Positions 15,690-25,139 of a stretch of 64,000 nt of DNA are shown here, one piece after another. The notes below the pieces were generated by a model. That model worked only from the letters and a program-made list of their open reading frames with translations, did no database searches and was not told where the DNA came from. The position numbers and the translations under genes were made by a program. This DNA is from Bin5 sp965220715. Its GTDB lineage: Bacteria; Chloroflexota; Anaerolineae; Caldilineales; Caldilineaceae. Positions within the stretch are counted from its first letter, which is position 1. The number at the start of each line of letters is the position of its first letter. The stretch is taken from assembly GCA_965220715.1 (NCBI GenBank), contig OZ244843.1, positions 1,612,001-1,676,000 on the forward strand, written 5' to 3'.

Positions 15690-17375
15690 TTATCCCCCGG
15701 TGTAGATAACCAGCAACTCTGGGGGCCATCCCGAGGGAACGTTTTTATCTACCGTCTGCGAGAAATCTCGACCTCGAATCGTGATCAACTTGACCCGGTT
15801 CATCTTCGGATACTGTTCCGATTTCGGTAGATCAATCAACTCGTCGCGGTGACCCAACCTGCTTTCTAAGGCCCAAGTTTCGGGACGCGTTGTGTTGATG
15901 TCCCAAATGGCCATCCCGTCCATTCCGGCAGCGTAGGCATGCTTCATTGTCTGCACGTTGTCTTCTTTGGTAGACGCCATGTACACCTGGCACCCGTTCT
16001 CTTTCGCCAGCCTGATCAACTCTGAGGGAGGATCCGTGATGATGAAGTCGACCAGTTTTTCCTTCACCCAGGTGTAGGCATCGTAGGCGAAATAGCGCAT
16101 GTCCTGCCTGCCGCCTTCAAAAATCGCTGACACCTGCATCTTGCGCCCTCTCTTTTCCCCGTGCCGGTCGGCAGTCCTTCGAACAGTCCGCAGGAATTCC
16201 GTCAGATAGCTCGCTTTGACGGTGTACAGCCGCTCATCGTCATCAGGCACGTCTCGCGGGTCTTGCCCATACAGCCGTTTGAAGTCGTCCAGCACCGGCT
16301 GCTCGTATCCGATATATTCCGGCCCGCGTGTGAAGCAAAGGTGTACCCCGTCAATGTCGTATTCCATCCCCTCCTCGATCAGGGAAATCATAAAATCCCG
16401 CACCTTCGGGAATGCATAACTGGCTTTCATCAGCGGCGAACCATCTTTGGCTACAATTCGGCAGTCCGGATTGTCTCGGAGAAAAGTGGTTTCTGTCGAG
16501 AAAAAGAAGTAGGGTTGGGCCTTGTCTACGATGCTCAGCCGGTAGTACGGGTGGAACTCCAATCCCAGTGTATGGGCATATTCCATCGCCGCCGCAAAGG
16601 GGACGACGCCCTGATCGGCCAGCGCCTTGTGGCTTTGGAGCGCGTATTCGTGGCGCAACACAGGACTCACACCATCCTCAGTCCCGAAGAAACGTCCCAC
16701 CTTGGAGTGATAATAGGTCAAATCGCTTAGGTTGACACCCCAGAGCACCCTACCCACATCCGAGTATCGAAATGGCTCTATCTGCTCCTGGAGCTCCTCT
16801 TTCGTCGCCGGACACATATGGTGAAACAGACCTTCGCCATCATTCATGCCAATGACCCTGCGCGTCTCCCGCTGCTCCCTGTCGCGCTGAATGGCTGCCA
16901 CCTCCGCTTGCGTCAGCGGCACCAACTTGACGTAGGCGACACACGCCAGAGTCGGAGGGTGAGCGGTATTCTGCTTACTGAAAATCAGGTCCTGTCCTGT
17001 CAGGTCGGCAAACCGGGGAAACGTCTCGACGAGTTCCGTCTTGTCCCAAAAACACCCTGGCAGCGATGGGCTCTGTACATAGTGCTCAACAACGGTGTAC
17101 ACGGCCTCACCCGACAGCCTGTGCTTGACCAGGCTTGTGTGTTCTTGCTCTACCCCTGGCCAGAAGCCGATGCTCAACGCATGCCAGCCCTCTACGTTCA
17201 GGGGTAAGGTTATCGCCGGTGTCTCGTAGAGGGCGTGAGCGAAGGCCATGTTGCCGGCCAGGCCTTCCGCGGCGGTGTATTCCACCACCTGCCACTTGTG
17301 CCTCTGCGGCGTGGTTGACAGTGCGCCTTCAGGCAGACATTTGGACATGTCGGTCAAGTAAATAGCCTCTGCCAT
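15690..17375 (-). CDS. Glycoside-hydrolase-like (GHL10-type) protein, paralogue 2
   Basis: A 561-residue paralogue of the product of 14003-15667, colinear over the full length: ITLPLNVEGWHALSIGFW in the N-terminal domain, the linker AYVKLVPLTQAEVAAIQRDR, then the barrel region with YAHTLGLEFHPYYRL, SYAFPKVRDFMISLI, YDIDGVHLCF and GMDGMAIWDIN. There is no signal peptide, so it would act on imported substrate in the cytoplasm. The ATG at 17375 (preceded by ggagaggatgaa) is preferred over 17402. It follows the permease genes in the same operon and probably processes what they import. Confidence 0.65.
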   Translation of the reverse strand: MAEAIYLTDMSKCLPEGALSTTPQRHKWQVVEYTAAEGLAGNMAFAHALYETPAITLPLNVEGWHALSIGFWPGVEQEHTSLVKHRLSGEAVYTVVEHYVQSPSLPGCFWDKTELVETFPRFADLTGQDLIFSKQNTAHPPTLACVAYVKLVPLTQAEVAAIQRDREQRETRRVIGMNDGEGLFHHMCPATKEELQEQIEPFRYSDVGRVLWGVNLSDLTYYHSKVGRFFGTEDGVSPVLRHEYALQSHKALADQGVVPFAAAMEYAHTLGLEFHPYYRLSIVDKAQPYFFFSTETTFLRDNPDCRIVAKDGSPLMKASYAFPKVRDFMISLIEEGMEYDIDGVHLCFTRGPEYIGYEQPVLDDFKRLYGQDPRDVPDDDERLYTVKASYLTEFLRTVRRTADRHGEKRGRKMQVSAIFEGGRQDMRYFAYDAYTWVKEKLVDFIITDPPSELIRLAKENGCQVYMASTKEDNVQTMKHAYAAGMDGMAIWDINTTRPETWALESRLGHRDELIDLPKSEQYPKMNRVKLITIRGRDFSQTVDKNVPSGWPPELLVIYTGG

Positions 17376-17566
17376 TTCATCCTCTCCGTAAGGAACGCGC
17401 ATCTTACAATATTTCTTTTTGCCAACAAGGATGCAGTTGTGAATGAGAACCGGCTCTACACCATGTGAGCATACTCTTTTGGCTGGCTCTTCGCTTCCGC
17501 TTTGCGCCAGCCCGAAGCCGATCAGCTATCGTTCTTTAAGGGTCGTGATGACCATTTCACACCTTG

Positions 17567-18502
17567 TCAGTCCAGCATCGTGCGCGGGTCGAAAGCGTCG
17601 CGCAAGCCGTCGCCGATGAAATTGATGCTAAGCACAGTGATGGCGATCATCGCTCCTGGTGGCATCCATATCCAAGGCCTTCTCTCAAGTGTTGTGAGCG
17701 ACGTTGCCGCGCTCAACATCTGGCCCCAACTGGGCCGTGGCGCCTGCACACCGAGACCCAGGAAGCTCAGCCCTGCCTCAGCCATGATAGCGCCGGCGAT
17801 GCCGAAGGTGGCGGCAACCAAAAGCGGGCCTACCACGTTCGGTAGAATGTGGCGAAAGATGATACTGCGCTCGGTCGCGCCCAAACAGCGCGCCGCCATG
17901 ACGAAATCACGTTCGCTGAGAGATAAGAACTCTCCGCGGACCAGGCGGGCGATACTCGGCCACCCCAATAAGCCGAGTATAACCATGATATTGAAGATGC
18001 TGGGGCCTATGACGGCTACGAGGGTCAGGATGATGAGTAAACTGGGGAAGCACATCACGATGTCGGTGATACGCATGATGACGAAATCGGTCACGCCGCC
18101 TCGGTAACCACTCACTCCGCCCAGGATGGTGCCGATGGAAATATAGATAGAGGTGGCTATCAAACCCACCGAAAGCGAAACGCGGCCACCGTGGAGAATA
18201 CGGGCAAGCATGTCTCGACCGGAGCGGTCCGTCCCCAGGATGTGCTCTCGACTTGGTGCCGCGCGCAGGTTTTGCAGGTCGGCCGTATAGGGATCATTGG
18301 GGCTGCTGAGCTGGGAGGCGAAGATGGCCGCAAGTGCCAGGACAATCATAATTGCAATAGATACCAGCGCAAGTCGATGCCGGCGAAAGCGGCGCCAAAT
18401 GAGCTCGCGCAGACCAACGACTGCCCGCCCACGCACCATGAACTGCAAATCTGGGCTGACAAGTGACTCCTGCCTTGCTGGTTTTTTCTCTTCGCCTTCC
18501 AT
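17567..18502 (-). CDS. dppC: Dpp/Opp-type ABC transporter permease (DppC-like)
   Basis: A 311-residue inner-membrane permease of the peptide/nickel/oligosaccharide importer class. It has the N-terminal cytoplasmic segment and first span (LALVSIAIMIVLALAAIFA), the conserved HILGTDRSGRDMLARILHG, the EAA-like loop ARCLGATERSIIFRHILPN, and the C-terminal SFLGLGVQAPRPSWGQML and GDGLRDAFDPR that define DppC. The ATG at 18502 has a gaggaag site; an alternative ATG at 18571 overlaps the upstream stop by one base (TAATG). The partner is the DppB-like gene just upstream. No DppD/DppF ATPase gene is nearby. Confidence 0.92.
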   Translation of the reverse strand: MEGEEKKPARQESLVSPDLQFMVRGRAVVGLRELIWRRFRRHRLALVSIAIMIVLALAAIFASQLSSPNDPYTADLQNLRAAPSREHILGTDRSGRDMLARILHGGRVSLSVGLIATSIYISIGTILGGVSGYRGGVTDFVIMRITDIVMCFPSLLIILTLVAVIGPSIFNIMVILGLLGWPSIARLVRGEFLSLSERDFVMAARCLGATERSIIFRHILPNVVGPLLVAATFGIAGAIMAEAGLSFLGLGVQAPRPSWGQMLSAATSLTTLERRPWIWMPPGAMIAITVLSINFIGDGLRDAFDPRTMLD

Positions 18503-18570
18503 TTCTTCCTCTATTCGGAAATGAGGATTTCCGCCGGAATCTCTACTCTCCAGGTACAGCCTGAACTGCA

Positions 18571-19530
18571 TTACTCATAGCGGATTCTGGGGTCCACGAT
18601 AGTATAGAGTATGTCGGCGACCAAGTTGCTGTACAGCACCATGGTCGCAGAAACGAGACCGATTCCCATGATCACGGGATAATCCCGGCCCAGCGTGTGC
18701 TCGATCGCCATGCGGGCCATGCCAGGCCAGGAGAAGAGGACTTCGATGAACAGTGCGCCTCCGATCAAGCCTGGCAGACTCAAACCGGCAATCGTCACCA
18801 GCGGCAGCAGCGCATTGCGCAGGACGTGACCAATGCGGACGGCGGATTCGGCCAGCCCTTTGGCCCGCGCAGTTGTTACGTAATCCTGGCGCATTACCTC
18901 CAAGACGCTGGAGCGTGTGTAGCGCAGGTACCCGGCGATCCCTTCAATGCCCAGAACCGTGGCCGGGAGCACCAAGTGATGGAGACGGTCGACGATAGGT
19001 GGTAGAGTGCTCAGTGGCTCCACCATGCCAGAGGTTGGAAAAAGAGGAATCCTGAATGAGAACATGTAAATGGCCAGCAAGGCGAAGAAGAAAGCTGGTA
19101 CCGATATGCCGATGAACACCAACAAGGTGAACACATTGTCCAACACTGAATACTGGTTGAAGGCAGCGTAGATGCCCAGCGAAACACCCACGACGACACT
19201 GATGCTCAGGGCCGTGATCATCAGTTGCAAGGTCTGCGGCAACCGCTCGGCGATCATGGTGGCCACCGGCCTATGGGTGACGTAGGAGTAGCCCAGGTTG
19301 CCGCGCACGACCTCCTTCAGCCAAAGGACATAACGCACCGGTATGGGCTTATTGATGCCCAGCGCCTCTTTGAGTTTTTCAACCTCTCCTGGTTCTATCC
19401 CACTCATAGGGTCAATCATGGCCGTAACCGGATCGCCTGGGGCCAGGTTGGCGAAAGTGAACGTAACGACTGTGATGCCCAATAATACCGGGAACGAGAT
19501 CAGAATACGCCGTAAGATATAGCGTCCCAA
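18571..19530 (-). CDS. dppB: Dpp/Opp-type ABC transporter permease (DppB-like)
   Basis: A 319-residue permease with the DppB signature: the N-terminal RYILRRILISFPVLLGITVVTF span, NLAPGDPV, the region LGYSYVTHRPVATMIAERLPQT, the EAA loop TARAKGLAESAVRIGHVLRN, and C-terminal VLYSNLVADILYTIVDPRIRY. The TTG at 19530 is chosen because a gaggagg site lies seven bases before it; the frame is open to 19551. It sits between the binding-protein gene and DppC. Substrates of this class include peptides, but homologous systems in oligosaccharide clusters import glycans. Confidence 0.92.
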   Translation of the reverse strand: MGRYILRRILISFPVLLGITVVTFTFANLAPGDPVTAMIDPMSGIEPGEVEKLKEALGINKPIPVRYVLWLKEVVRGNLGYSYVTHRPVATMIAERLPQTLQLMITALSISVVVGVSLGIYAAFNQYSVLDNVFTLLVFIGISVPAFFFALLAIYMFSFRIPLFPTSGMVEPLSTLPPIVDRLHHLVLPATVLGIEGIAGYLRYTRSSVLEVMRQDYVTTARAKGLAESAVRIGHVLRNALLPLVTIAGLSLPGLIGGALFIEVLFSWPGMARMAIEHTLGRDYPVIMGIGLVSATMVLYSNLVADILYTIVDPRIRYE

Positions 19531-19703
19531 AGTGTAACCTCCTCGGTTCAACCAGGGTTTGAGGGGTGGAAAGGAGGTGGTGGGGCCGGCGTGAGCCTAC
19601 CCCACCACTGACGCTCCCCAAAGGAGAGTTGTCCCAACATCGAAATCCTTGCCCCACAACTCCAGGCGGAGCCGATTTTCTTCAGATCGGCACTACAAAG
19701 TAG

Positions 19704-21398
19704 CTACTCCTCAATGTACCACTTTTCGAGGTCTGTGACAGCACCAATCGTGGCAGATCCTTCTGACCCGATGAGGCTGTCCCGCCATCCCTTGACACTC
19801 TCGTGTATCAGCAACAGAGACTGGGGCGCATAGAGCGGTATCCAGGGAAGTTCATCATTCCAGATGGCGCTGGCTCGCGTGTACAACTCATTGCGTTCGT
19901 CGTCGTCAACCGTAGCGAGGGCCTGATTATACAGAGCATCCAATTCCTCGTTACAGTAGCGGGGCGAGTTGTAACCGTTGGGGTAGATGCGGTCACACCC
20001 GAGATTGGTTGTTTCAGGATAGTAGGACCGGCCCCAGCCGCCAACCCAGCTTATCTCATAGTCGCCAGTCTCGTAGAAGACCTCCAAACCCCTTGCCCCA
20101 TCGGTCTGTACGAGTTTGGTCTTGATGCCCGCGGCTTCTATGAACTGCTGGAGGATCGGGAGCTGATCTGGCATATCCGCGCCAAACCAAACCACTTCAA
20201 CTACGCGGTCGAAGTCCCAGCCCATTTCCTCCAGCAAGGCCGTGGACTTTTCGGGGTTGTAGGCGTACTCCTCGATTTCCAAAGTAACCCCTGGAGGAGG
20301 TGCCCACTGTACCGCCGGCTGTACTTTCGTCAGGTCCGCATTGCCCCAGAGTTGGGTGGCAATTTCCGCGCGGTCGATCGAGTACAGGAACGCCTGGCGG
20401 AACCGCTTGTCCGCTAATGCCTCGTCCTGGAAAGTGATGGAAAAGAAGTATGCCGGAAACTTGTCCTGGTATTCCCAGTCGACGCCGGGAAGATTCGTGA
20501 CTTTGTCGAACTCGTCAGCGCTCGGGTTCAGGAAACCGACCATGTTTATCTCACCCTTTTCCAGGGCGATTATCATCACGCTATTGTCACCGTAGAATCG
20601 GATTACGGTGTTCTTGAGCAGGGGCGCACCCTTGAAGTAGTCGTCGTTGCGCTCGAAGATGGTGTGCTGATCGGGAATGTACTCCTTGAACACGAAAGGA
20701 CCGGTGCCGAAAGGCAGTTCGGTGGCGAACTCCGTCTGCAGCCACTCCTCCGGCTCAAGCCCTTCGAACGCGTGGGCCGGGGCAATCCGCATCGCGAACC
20801 GCTCGATAATCGTTACCTGCGGTTTCACCAACTCAAACTGGATGGTGTATTCGTCAAGGACTTTGATCCCCTCTGCGGTTTCGGCGTTGCCTTCCTGGAA
20901 GTCCACTGCTCCCTTGATCGCATCCTTCAGTCCACCGGACGCTGTCGAGCCGCCTTCCGGGAGTAGAGCCGCGTGGAAGGAGAAAGAGACGTCGTTGGCC
21001 GTAAAAGGCATGCCATCATGCCACGTCACACCTTCGCGCAGGTGGAAGGTGTAAGTCAGGCCGTCGGAGCTGATCTCATAGCTCTCGGCCAGATCCGGAA
21101 CCCACTTGAGCGTACTATGCTCCTGCATCACCAGTGAGTTCATGAAGAGGTTCCAGTGGAATGATTGAGCGCTGCTATGCGCTTTCCAGGGAAGGAAGGT
21201 GGGGATGGCGGAACTGCCCTGTACGGAGCCAATCGTGAGCGTGCCGCCCTGCTCGGATTCGGCAACTGCTTCGGCCGGGGAGTCGGCGGCTGGCGCAGCG
21301 ACAGGTACGCAAGCTGCGACAATCAGGGCTGCAATGCTTAATGCAGCCACAAAAATCAGAGAACGACGGTGACCAATTCGTACACGAAACGGGTTCAT
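19704..21398 (-). CDS. Dpp/Opp-type ABC substrate-binding lipoprotein
   Basis: A 564-residue extracytoplasmic binding protein (SBP_bac_5 family). A signal peptide with arginine-rich start and lipobox LIVAAC anchors it to the membrane. The family region LKWVPDLAESYEIS...TYTFHLREGVTWHDG and the motif DKRFRQAFLYSIDRAEIA (about residues 330-347) are clear. The ATG at 21398 follows aaaggag. It is the first gene of a five-gene minus-strand operon (binding protein, DppB, DppC, two GHL10-like proteins), so the ligand is more likely an oligosaccharide or glycopeptide than a simple peptide. A decayed N-terminal copy lies at 23960-24290. Confidence 0.92.
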   Translation of the reverse strand: MNPFRVRIGHRRSLIFVAALSIAALIVAACVPVAAPAADSPAEAVAESEQGGTLTIGSVQGSSAIPTFLPWKAHSSAQSFHWNLFMNSLVMQEHSTLKWVPDLAESYEISSDGLTYTFHLREGVTWHDGMPFTANDVSFSFHAALLPEGGSTASGGLKDAIKGAVDFQEGNAETAEGIKVLDEYTIQFELVKPQVTIIERFAMRIAPAHAFEGLEPEEWLQTEFATELPFGTGPFVFKEYIPDQHTIFERNDDYFKGAPLLKNTVIRFYGDNSVMIIALEKGEINMVGFLNPSADEFDKVTNLPGVDWEYQDKFPAYFFSITFQDEALADKRFRQAFLYSIDRAEIATQLWGNADLTKVQPAVQWAPPPGVTLEIEEYAYNPEKSTALLEEMGWDFDRVVEVVWFGADMPDQLPILQQFIEAAGIKTKLVQTDGARGLEVFYETGDYEISWVGGWGRSYYPETTNLGCDRIYPNGYNSPRYCNEELDALYNQALATVDDDERNELYTRASAIWNDELPWIPLYAPQSLLLIHESVKGWRDSLIGSEGSATIGAVTDLEKWYIEE

Positions 21399-22016
21399 TT
21401 CCCGATCTCCTTTCTTTGAACAGATAGAGAGCAATAGGTACGACACACGTTTGGTACCGAGTACTCCTTGGTTTTGGCTGTAAATCACCCCCTTTCGTAA
21501 ATTGACCTCCTGAATGACTTGCACGATACAAAGACACCGTACTGGCTTCTATATCTATTCATGCCGGAAAGAGAAGATCTGCTATGTCTTGTTCTGCTGG
21601 ACTTTTTCGGGCATGCAGGAGCAATAATGATCTTGCCCAAACCGCCCACTTGCGCATTCAAAATCCGATATGGGACCTGACCCTTTCCGGCAGCATGATT
21701 TTGGCGCGCTATTTTTCGAAGCGCATCTTCTCAGCCGGGGCAACCCAGAAGTCGTTGAAGGGATAACGGAAGGAAAACTGGCTGCGCACACATTTATGCC
21801 GCAACGCGCTGGCGCATTTCCCGGTCACCGCACTGCCCTGTTTCGCTAAGCCTTATCTTCGGTCAACTATTGGGAAACATAAATATATCATTATGGTAAT
21901 GGAAAGTCAGGAGAATGCCAAACTGTATTTTTTCTGCAAAATCTGAGGAGGTTTACAGGTTTTGTAGAGTATATCTTGTGCTGCGTCTCTGCTGAATTTG
22001 ATAGGGTCAGGCAAGA
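21399..22016. other. Intergenic region upstream of the Dpp-type operon
   Basis: About 620 bases. It must contain the promoter of the Dpp-type operon; no convincing -35/-10 pair was found. A 39-codon minus-strand frame (listed separately) is the only coding-like piece. Confidence 0.5.
21709..21828 (-). CDS. Short unassigned open frame, possibly a gene relic
   Basis: A 39-residue frame from a GTG at 21828, reading MTGKCASALRHKCVRSQF then SFRYPFNDFWVAPAEKMRFE. The second half has protein-like composition (alternating aromatic and charged residues), but there is no clear ribosome binding site and no family is recognised. It may be the tail of a lost gene or not coding at all. Confidence 0.2.
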   Translation of the reverse strand: MTGKCASALRHKCVRSQFSFRYPFNDFWVAPAEKMRFEK

Positions 22017-22832
22017 TCATGGCCGCGCTGGGCCGAAGATTTCGCGCACGTATTCCAGGCTGTGTGCGTGGGCCTGGACCAGATTCAGAGTGTGCGGAGT
22101 GCCTTCCTCGCGAGCCAACTCGACCATGAGCCACCCATCAAAGCCAACCTCGGTCAGCGTATGCGCCAACTCTTGGCAATCGGGTTCACCTTCACCCAAA
22201 GTCTCATCCCAAATACCCTTATGAGAACTTCGCAGTTCCACAATTTCAAGCCTGGATGCGAATTCTCTGACCCACGCTCTCACATCCTGGCCGCCTCGGC
22301 ACATCCAATCGGCATCTACTGTCAGTCCCAGTTCTCTGGGGTCGGTATGGTCCAGGAGGTGGCGCAGTTCGCGACCGTCCTCGGCCAGTTCGGGTAAATG
22401 ATGATGCACCAGGAGACGTAAGCCCTCTCTCCTCAACTCAGCGCCCAGCAGACCGAACCCCTCTGCCTGGGTTGCCATCATCTCCTCTGTCTTGCGGGCG
22501 GCAATGGGTTGAGGATTGGCATTGACAAACTCTGCTCCCATCGGTCGCAACAGCCGCGCTCTTGCTACGACTGTTTCAATCGTCTGCGCCTGAATGCTAG
22601 CATCGTGCAGCAGCGCATGGACGTAAGCCCCCGCCAACTGCACCCCATGCCTCTCCAGAGCAGTTTGCCAGCGGCTCGCCCAATCCCCTTCTCCCTCTAA
22701 TGGATCGAGAAGGCCCTCAAAGTAGACGAAGCCCGCCTCGGCTAAGCCGGCTGCAACCTCGTCGATGCGCTCTGTCAGGAAATGCCAGCCGTAGTGTTGA
22801 GACCAGCGATAGAAGCCACTGCATATCCGCAT
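22017..22832 (-). CDS. Sugar phosphate isomerase/epimerase (AP endonuclease-like TIM barrel)
   Basis: A 271-residue TIM-barrel protein of the AP_endonuc_2/xylose isomerase-like family. Features are the N-terminal strand MRICSGFYRWSQH, GLAEAGFVYFEGL, the metal-ligand strands VHHHLPEL and LTVDADWMCRGG, IVELRSSHKGIW and, near the end, GFDGWLMVELAREEG, the usual final strand with the catalytic Glu. Such enzymes isomerise or epimerise keto-sugars or inositol derivatives. The ATG at 22832 has an aaggag site. The Gfo/Idh/MocA oxidoreductase 45 bases upstream on the same strand is a common partner, the pair acting on the same sugar or inositol. Confidence 0.85.
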   Translation of the reverse strand: MRICSGFYRWSQHYGWHFLTERIDEVAAGLAEAGFVYFEGLLDPLEGEGDWASRWQTALERHGVQLAGAYVHALLHDASIQAQTIETVVARARLLRPMGAEFVNANPQPIAARKTEEMMATQAEGFGLLGAELRREGLRLLVHHHLPELAEDGRELRHLLDHTDPRELGLTVDADWMCRGGQDVRAWVREFASRLEIVELRSSHKGIWDETLGEGEPDCQELAHTLTEVGFDGWLMVELAREEGTPHTLNLVQAHAHSLEYVREIFGPARP

Positions 22833-22877
22833 GGCTTGACGCTCCTTTCGGTATTGTCCCAGGGCGCGGTACCGGGC

Positions 22878-23936
22878 TTACGAGTGGCTCAGTGCGACAC
22901 TTTCACCTGAGTCGGCACTTTCCACTGCCGCGAATGCCATTCGTATGCTTTCCAAGTTGTCGCGACCTGAACTTTCCGGCTCTCGCCCTTCTTCCAAGGC
23001 GCGCAACATCTCTCCCATCGAGCCGGCGAAACCTTCATGTCCCCAGGTGCCGGCGATTTCGAAAGTCTGTAACTGGTCTGGGGAATCCTTGAACGACAGA
23101 CTTAACTTGGCCGTTCCCATCGGATCGCTGAGCAGCGCGCTCCCGTTCGTTCCATCCAGATACCACAGGTGATCATGGAGAGCGGGTGCTGAAACGATAT
23201 TGTTGAAGTGAAGGGTCGTCATGACCTGGCACGAAGGCTCGTATTCGAAGAGGATTGTATAGATCATCGGCGAGACCGCATTCTGGCCTGGCGCCATCGT
23301 AGTTGTCGCTTTCACCCGCAGCGGTGTGTAACCGGTAAAGTAGCGGCTCAAATCAATATAGTGGATACCATGATCAACGATGTTGAAATCCTCATGCTCA
23401 GCGTACCAGCCATAGTCCTGATAGGCCCGATAGCAGTGGGTAACGGCGTAGACATGCCCCAACACACCTCGTTCGACCAGGAGTCTGAGTGCCCGATGGG
23501 GGGGCGCCCAACGCGCCTGTTGATTGACCATCAGTGTGACGCCGGCGTTGCGGCATATCTCCACTATACGCTCCGCCTCGCTTAGGCTGGGCGCCAGGGG
23601 CTTCTGCGAGAAGATGTGCTTGCCTGCTGCGGCAATCTGCTCGACCAATGGCAGACGTTGGTGAGCATGTACTGCCAGGTCAACGATCTGCACCTCAGGA
23701 TGCGAAAGCAACTCTTCCACGTTGGTTGTAACCAGGGCGTTGTCGAAATTGGCCGCTACACTGTCTGCTCTCTCCTCAACGTGGTCGCAACATGCGACGA
23801 CGCGGTAGCCCGCCTTCTTGTAAGCGGGCATTTGCGAGCGGCGGACGATGTTGCCGCATCCGACGAAGCCAATTCCGTGGCGCAGGTCAGATGGCAGGGC
23901 GGGTTGATAGTCGGCAGGTTGCAGGTCCTGGAACAT
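22878..23936 (-). CDS. Gfo/Idh/MocA family oxidoreductase
   Basis: A 352-residue NAD(P)-dependent sugar or inositol dehydrogenase. The N-terminal Rossmann fold has GFVGCGNIVRRSQMPAYKKAG (about residues 23-43) and VACCDHVEERA; the family motif normally EKPLA reads SQKPLAPSLSEA (about 113-124); and the substrate-domain region VDHGIHYIDLSRYF carries the conserved Asp and His. The ATG at 23936 has an aaggag site. It is followed by a TIM-barrel isomerase on the same strand, the classic pair for inositol-like or amino-sugar catabolism. Substrate not assignable. Confidence 0.9.
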   Translation of the reverse strand: MFQDLQPADYQPALPSDLRHGIGFVGCGNIVRRSQMPAYKKAGYRVVACCDHVEERADSVAANFDNALVTTNVEELLSHPEVQIVDLAVHAHQRLPLVEQIAAAGKHIFSQKPLAPSLSEAERIVEICRNAGVTLMVNQQARWAPPHRALRLLVERGVLGHVYAVTHCYRAYQDYGWYAEHEDFNIVDHGIHYIDLSRYFTGYTPLRVKATTTMAPGQNAVSPMIYTILFEYEPSCQVMTTLHFNNIVSAPALHDHLWYLDGTNGSALLSDPMGTAKLSLSFKDSPDQLQTFEIAGTWGHEGFAGSMGEMLRALEEGREPESSGRDNLESIRMAFAAVESADSGESVALSHS

Positions 23937-23959
23937 GGTTATGGTTCTCCTTGGACGTA

Positions 23960-24290
23960 GCTGGAGGCGAATGTTGTGCTGTTTTGCCGATTCACACCGA
24001 TGCGCGGATGGAAGGTAAAGTAGGCCATCGGGAAGATTTCATAGCTCTCGGCCAATTCCGGAATCCACTCGAGGGTACTATGCTCCTGCTTTATCAGCTC
24101 GTTCACAGAGAGGGCCAATGAATGGGTGAGCACTGCTGTGTGCCCTCCGGGTAAGGAAGGAAAGGATGACATTCGCCTGCGCTGCGCCGCCAGTGAGCGT
24201 GCTGCCCTTCTCGCGTTCAGCAACCGGTTCGGCCGGGGGAGTGGGGCTGATGCCGCGACAGGCGCGCAAAAAACAGCTTTACGGCAGTTG
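23960..24290 (-). pseudogene. Decayed N-terminal part of a Dpp-type binding-protein gene
   Basis: Pieces in two minus-strand frames match the binding protein at 19704-21398. One frame reads PAEPVAEREKGSTLTGG and AHSSAHPF, against PAEAVAESEQGGTLTIG and AHSSAQSF. The next reads IKQEHSTLEWIPELAESYEIFP, against VMQEHSTLKWVPDLAESYEISS. The match ends near 23960, and the rest of the gene is gone. It is a relic of a second binding-protein gene of the same type, broken by frameshifts and deletion. Confidence 0.7.
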
Positions 24291-24417
24291 TCGTTCTTCG
24301 TATTTCTGGACGATTCCAGCGGCTTTTCCAACAGTTTTCAAAGGATTGACACTCTCCGCCGCCCAACCGTCCCATCGCTCGGGGGCCGTCATGGCGGCCG
24401 GCTGCTTCCTTACGGGC

Positions 24418-24600
24418 TGTACTTGAGAACCCGTCCCTGGTTGTCGATACCCCCGGTCCTGGCTGACCCACCCGCAACGAACGCCGTCCCTTCATAACCG
24501 GCTGCATGCATCCTATGAATGCCCGCCGGCAGGTCCGCCAGCCGCACCAAGGAGCCGGAGGCCGGGTCATAGGCGCCGCGACCACAACCGCTCCTGCATC
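24418..24600 (-). pseudogene. Relic of the C-terminus of a kelch-repeat lipoprotein gene
   Basis: The minus strand encodes YDPASGSLVRLADLPAGI, HRMHAAGYEGTAFVAGGS and GGIDNQGRVLKYS, closely matching the C-terminus of the intact kelch protein (LADLPAGIHGMPVAGHEG and GGIDNRGRVLKFR, 31998-32990). The rest of the gene is missing. With the binding-protein relic next to it, this stretch appears to be the debris of a duplicated or rearranged cluster. Confidence 0.75.
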
Positions 24601-24753
24601 TCGCCCGCTGAACCTGCAAACTTCACTTGACTACGTTCCTGACTCCGCTTCCGACTCATTGCTATTTTTTCCGTTCTCTATCACCCCGGACTCCCTTGCT
24701 CCCTTTCAGTATATCGCACCCCTGTATGGGGATGCACCCACTAAAACTCCCCC

Positions 24754-25010
24754 CAGGGCAATCGCATCTAATTCTGTAGGCCGCTTCCGTTGAAATCGTG
24801 GCCATAACAAAGCGCGAATAAGTGGAAATCGTCTTCAGGTCGCTGAATCGCGAGCAGAAGTCGCCGCGGCACAGGCCCTCATTCGTCAAAATCATTCAGA
24901 TTTCCCGTCTACGTGCCATCATTCCTACACTTCTCTATGTCTGACCCCAACCTGGAGGGGAATTCGGAAGCATTTCGATGCTTTAACCCAATTTAGATGC
25001 AATCGCCCTG
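24754..25010. repeat. MITE-like element candidate with imperfect terminal inverted repeats
   Basis: Begins cagggcaatcgcatc (24754-24768) and ends gatgcaatcgccctg (24996-25010), an inverted pair matching at 13 of 15 positions and the same terminus as the perfect pair at 25020-25139. Nothing inside looks coding. Its interior is not clearly shared with the 120-bp copies, so it may be a distinct family member or a chance pairing of termini. Confidence 0.45.
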
Positions 25011-25019
25011 CGATACACT

Positions 25020-25139
25020 CAGGGCAATTGCATCAAATTGGGACAAACCCACGTGAGCCTGCCTGAATCGGTAGGGGCACCCCTTGTGGGCGCCCTTCGC
25101 GGGCTATTGTGGCGTCCGAACTTAGATGCAATTGCCCTG
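25020..25139. repeat. MITE-like element, 120 bp, perfect 15-bp terminal inverted repeats
   Basis: Left end cagggcaattgcatc (25020-25034) and right end gatgcaattgccctg (25125-25139) are perfect inverted repeats. The interior (ctgcctgaatcgg, taggggc, gggctattgtggcgtccgaa) is shared with 55420-55538. There is no open frame, so it would have to be mobilised in trans. A further right-end copy (gggctattgtggcgtccc to gatgcgtttgccctg) lies at 25319-25359. Confidence 0.7.
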
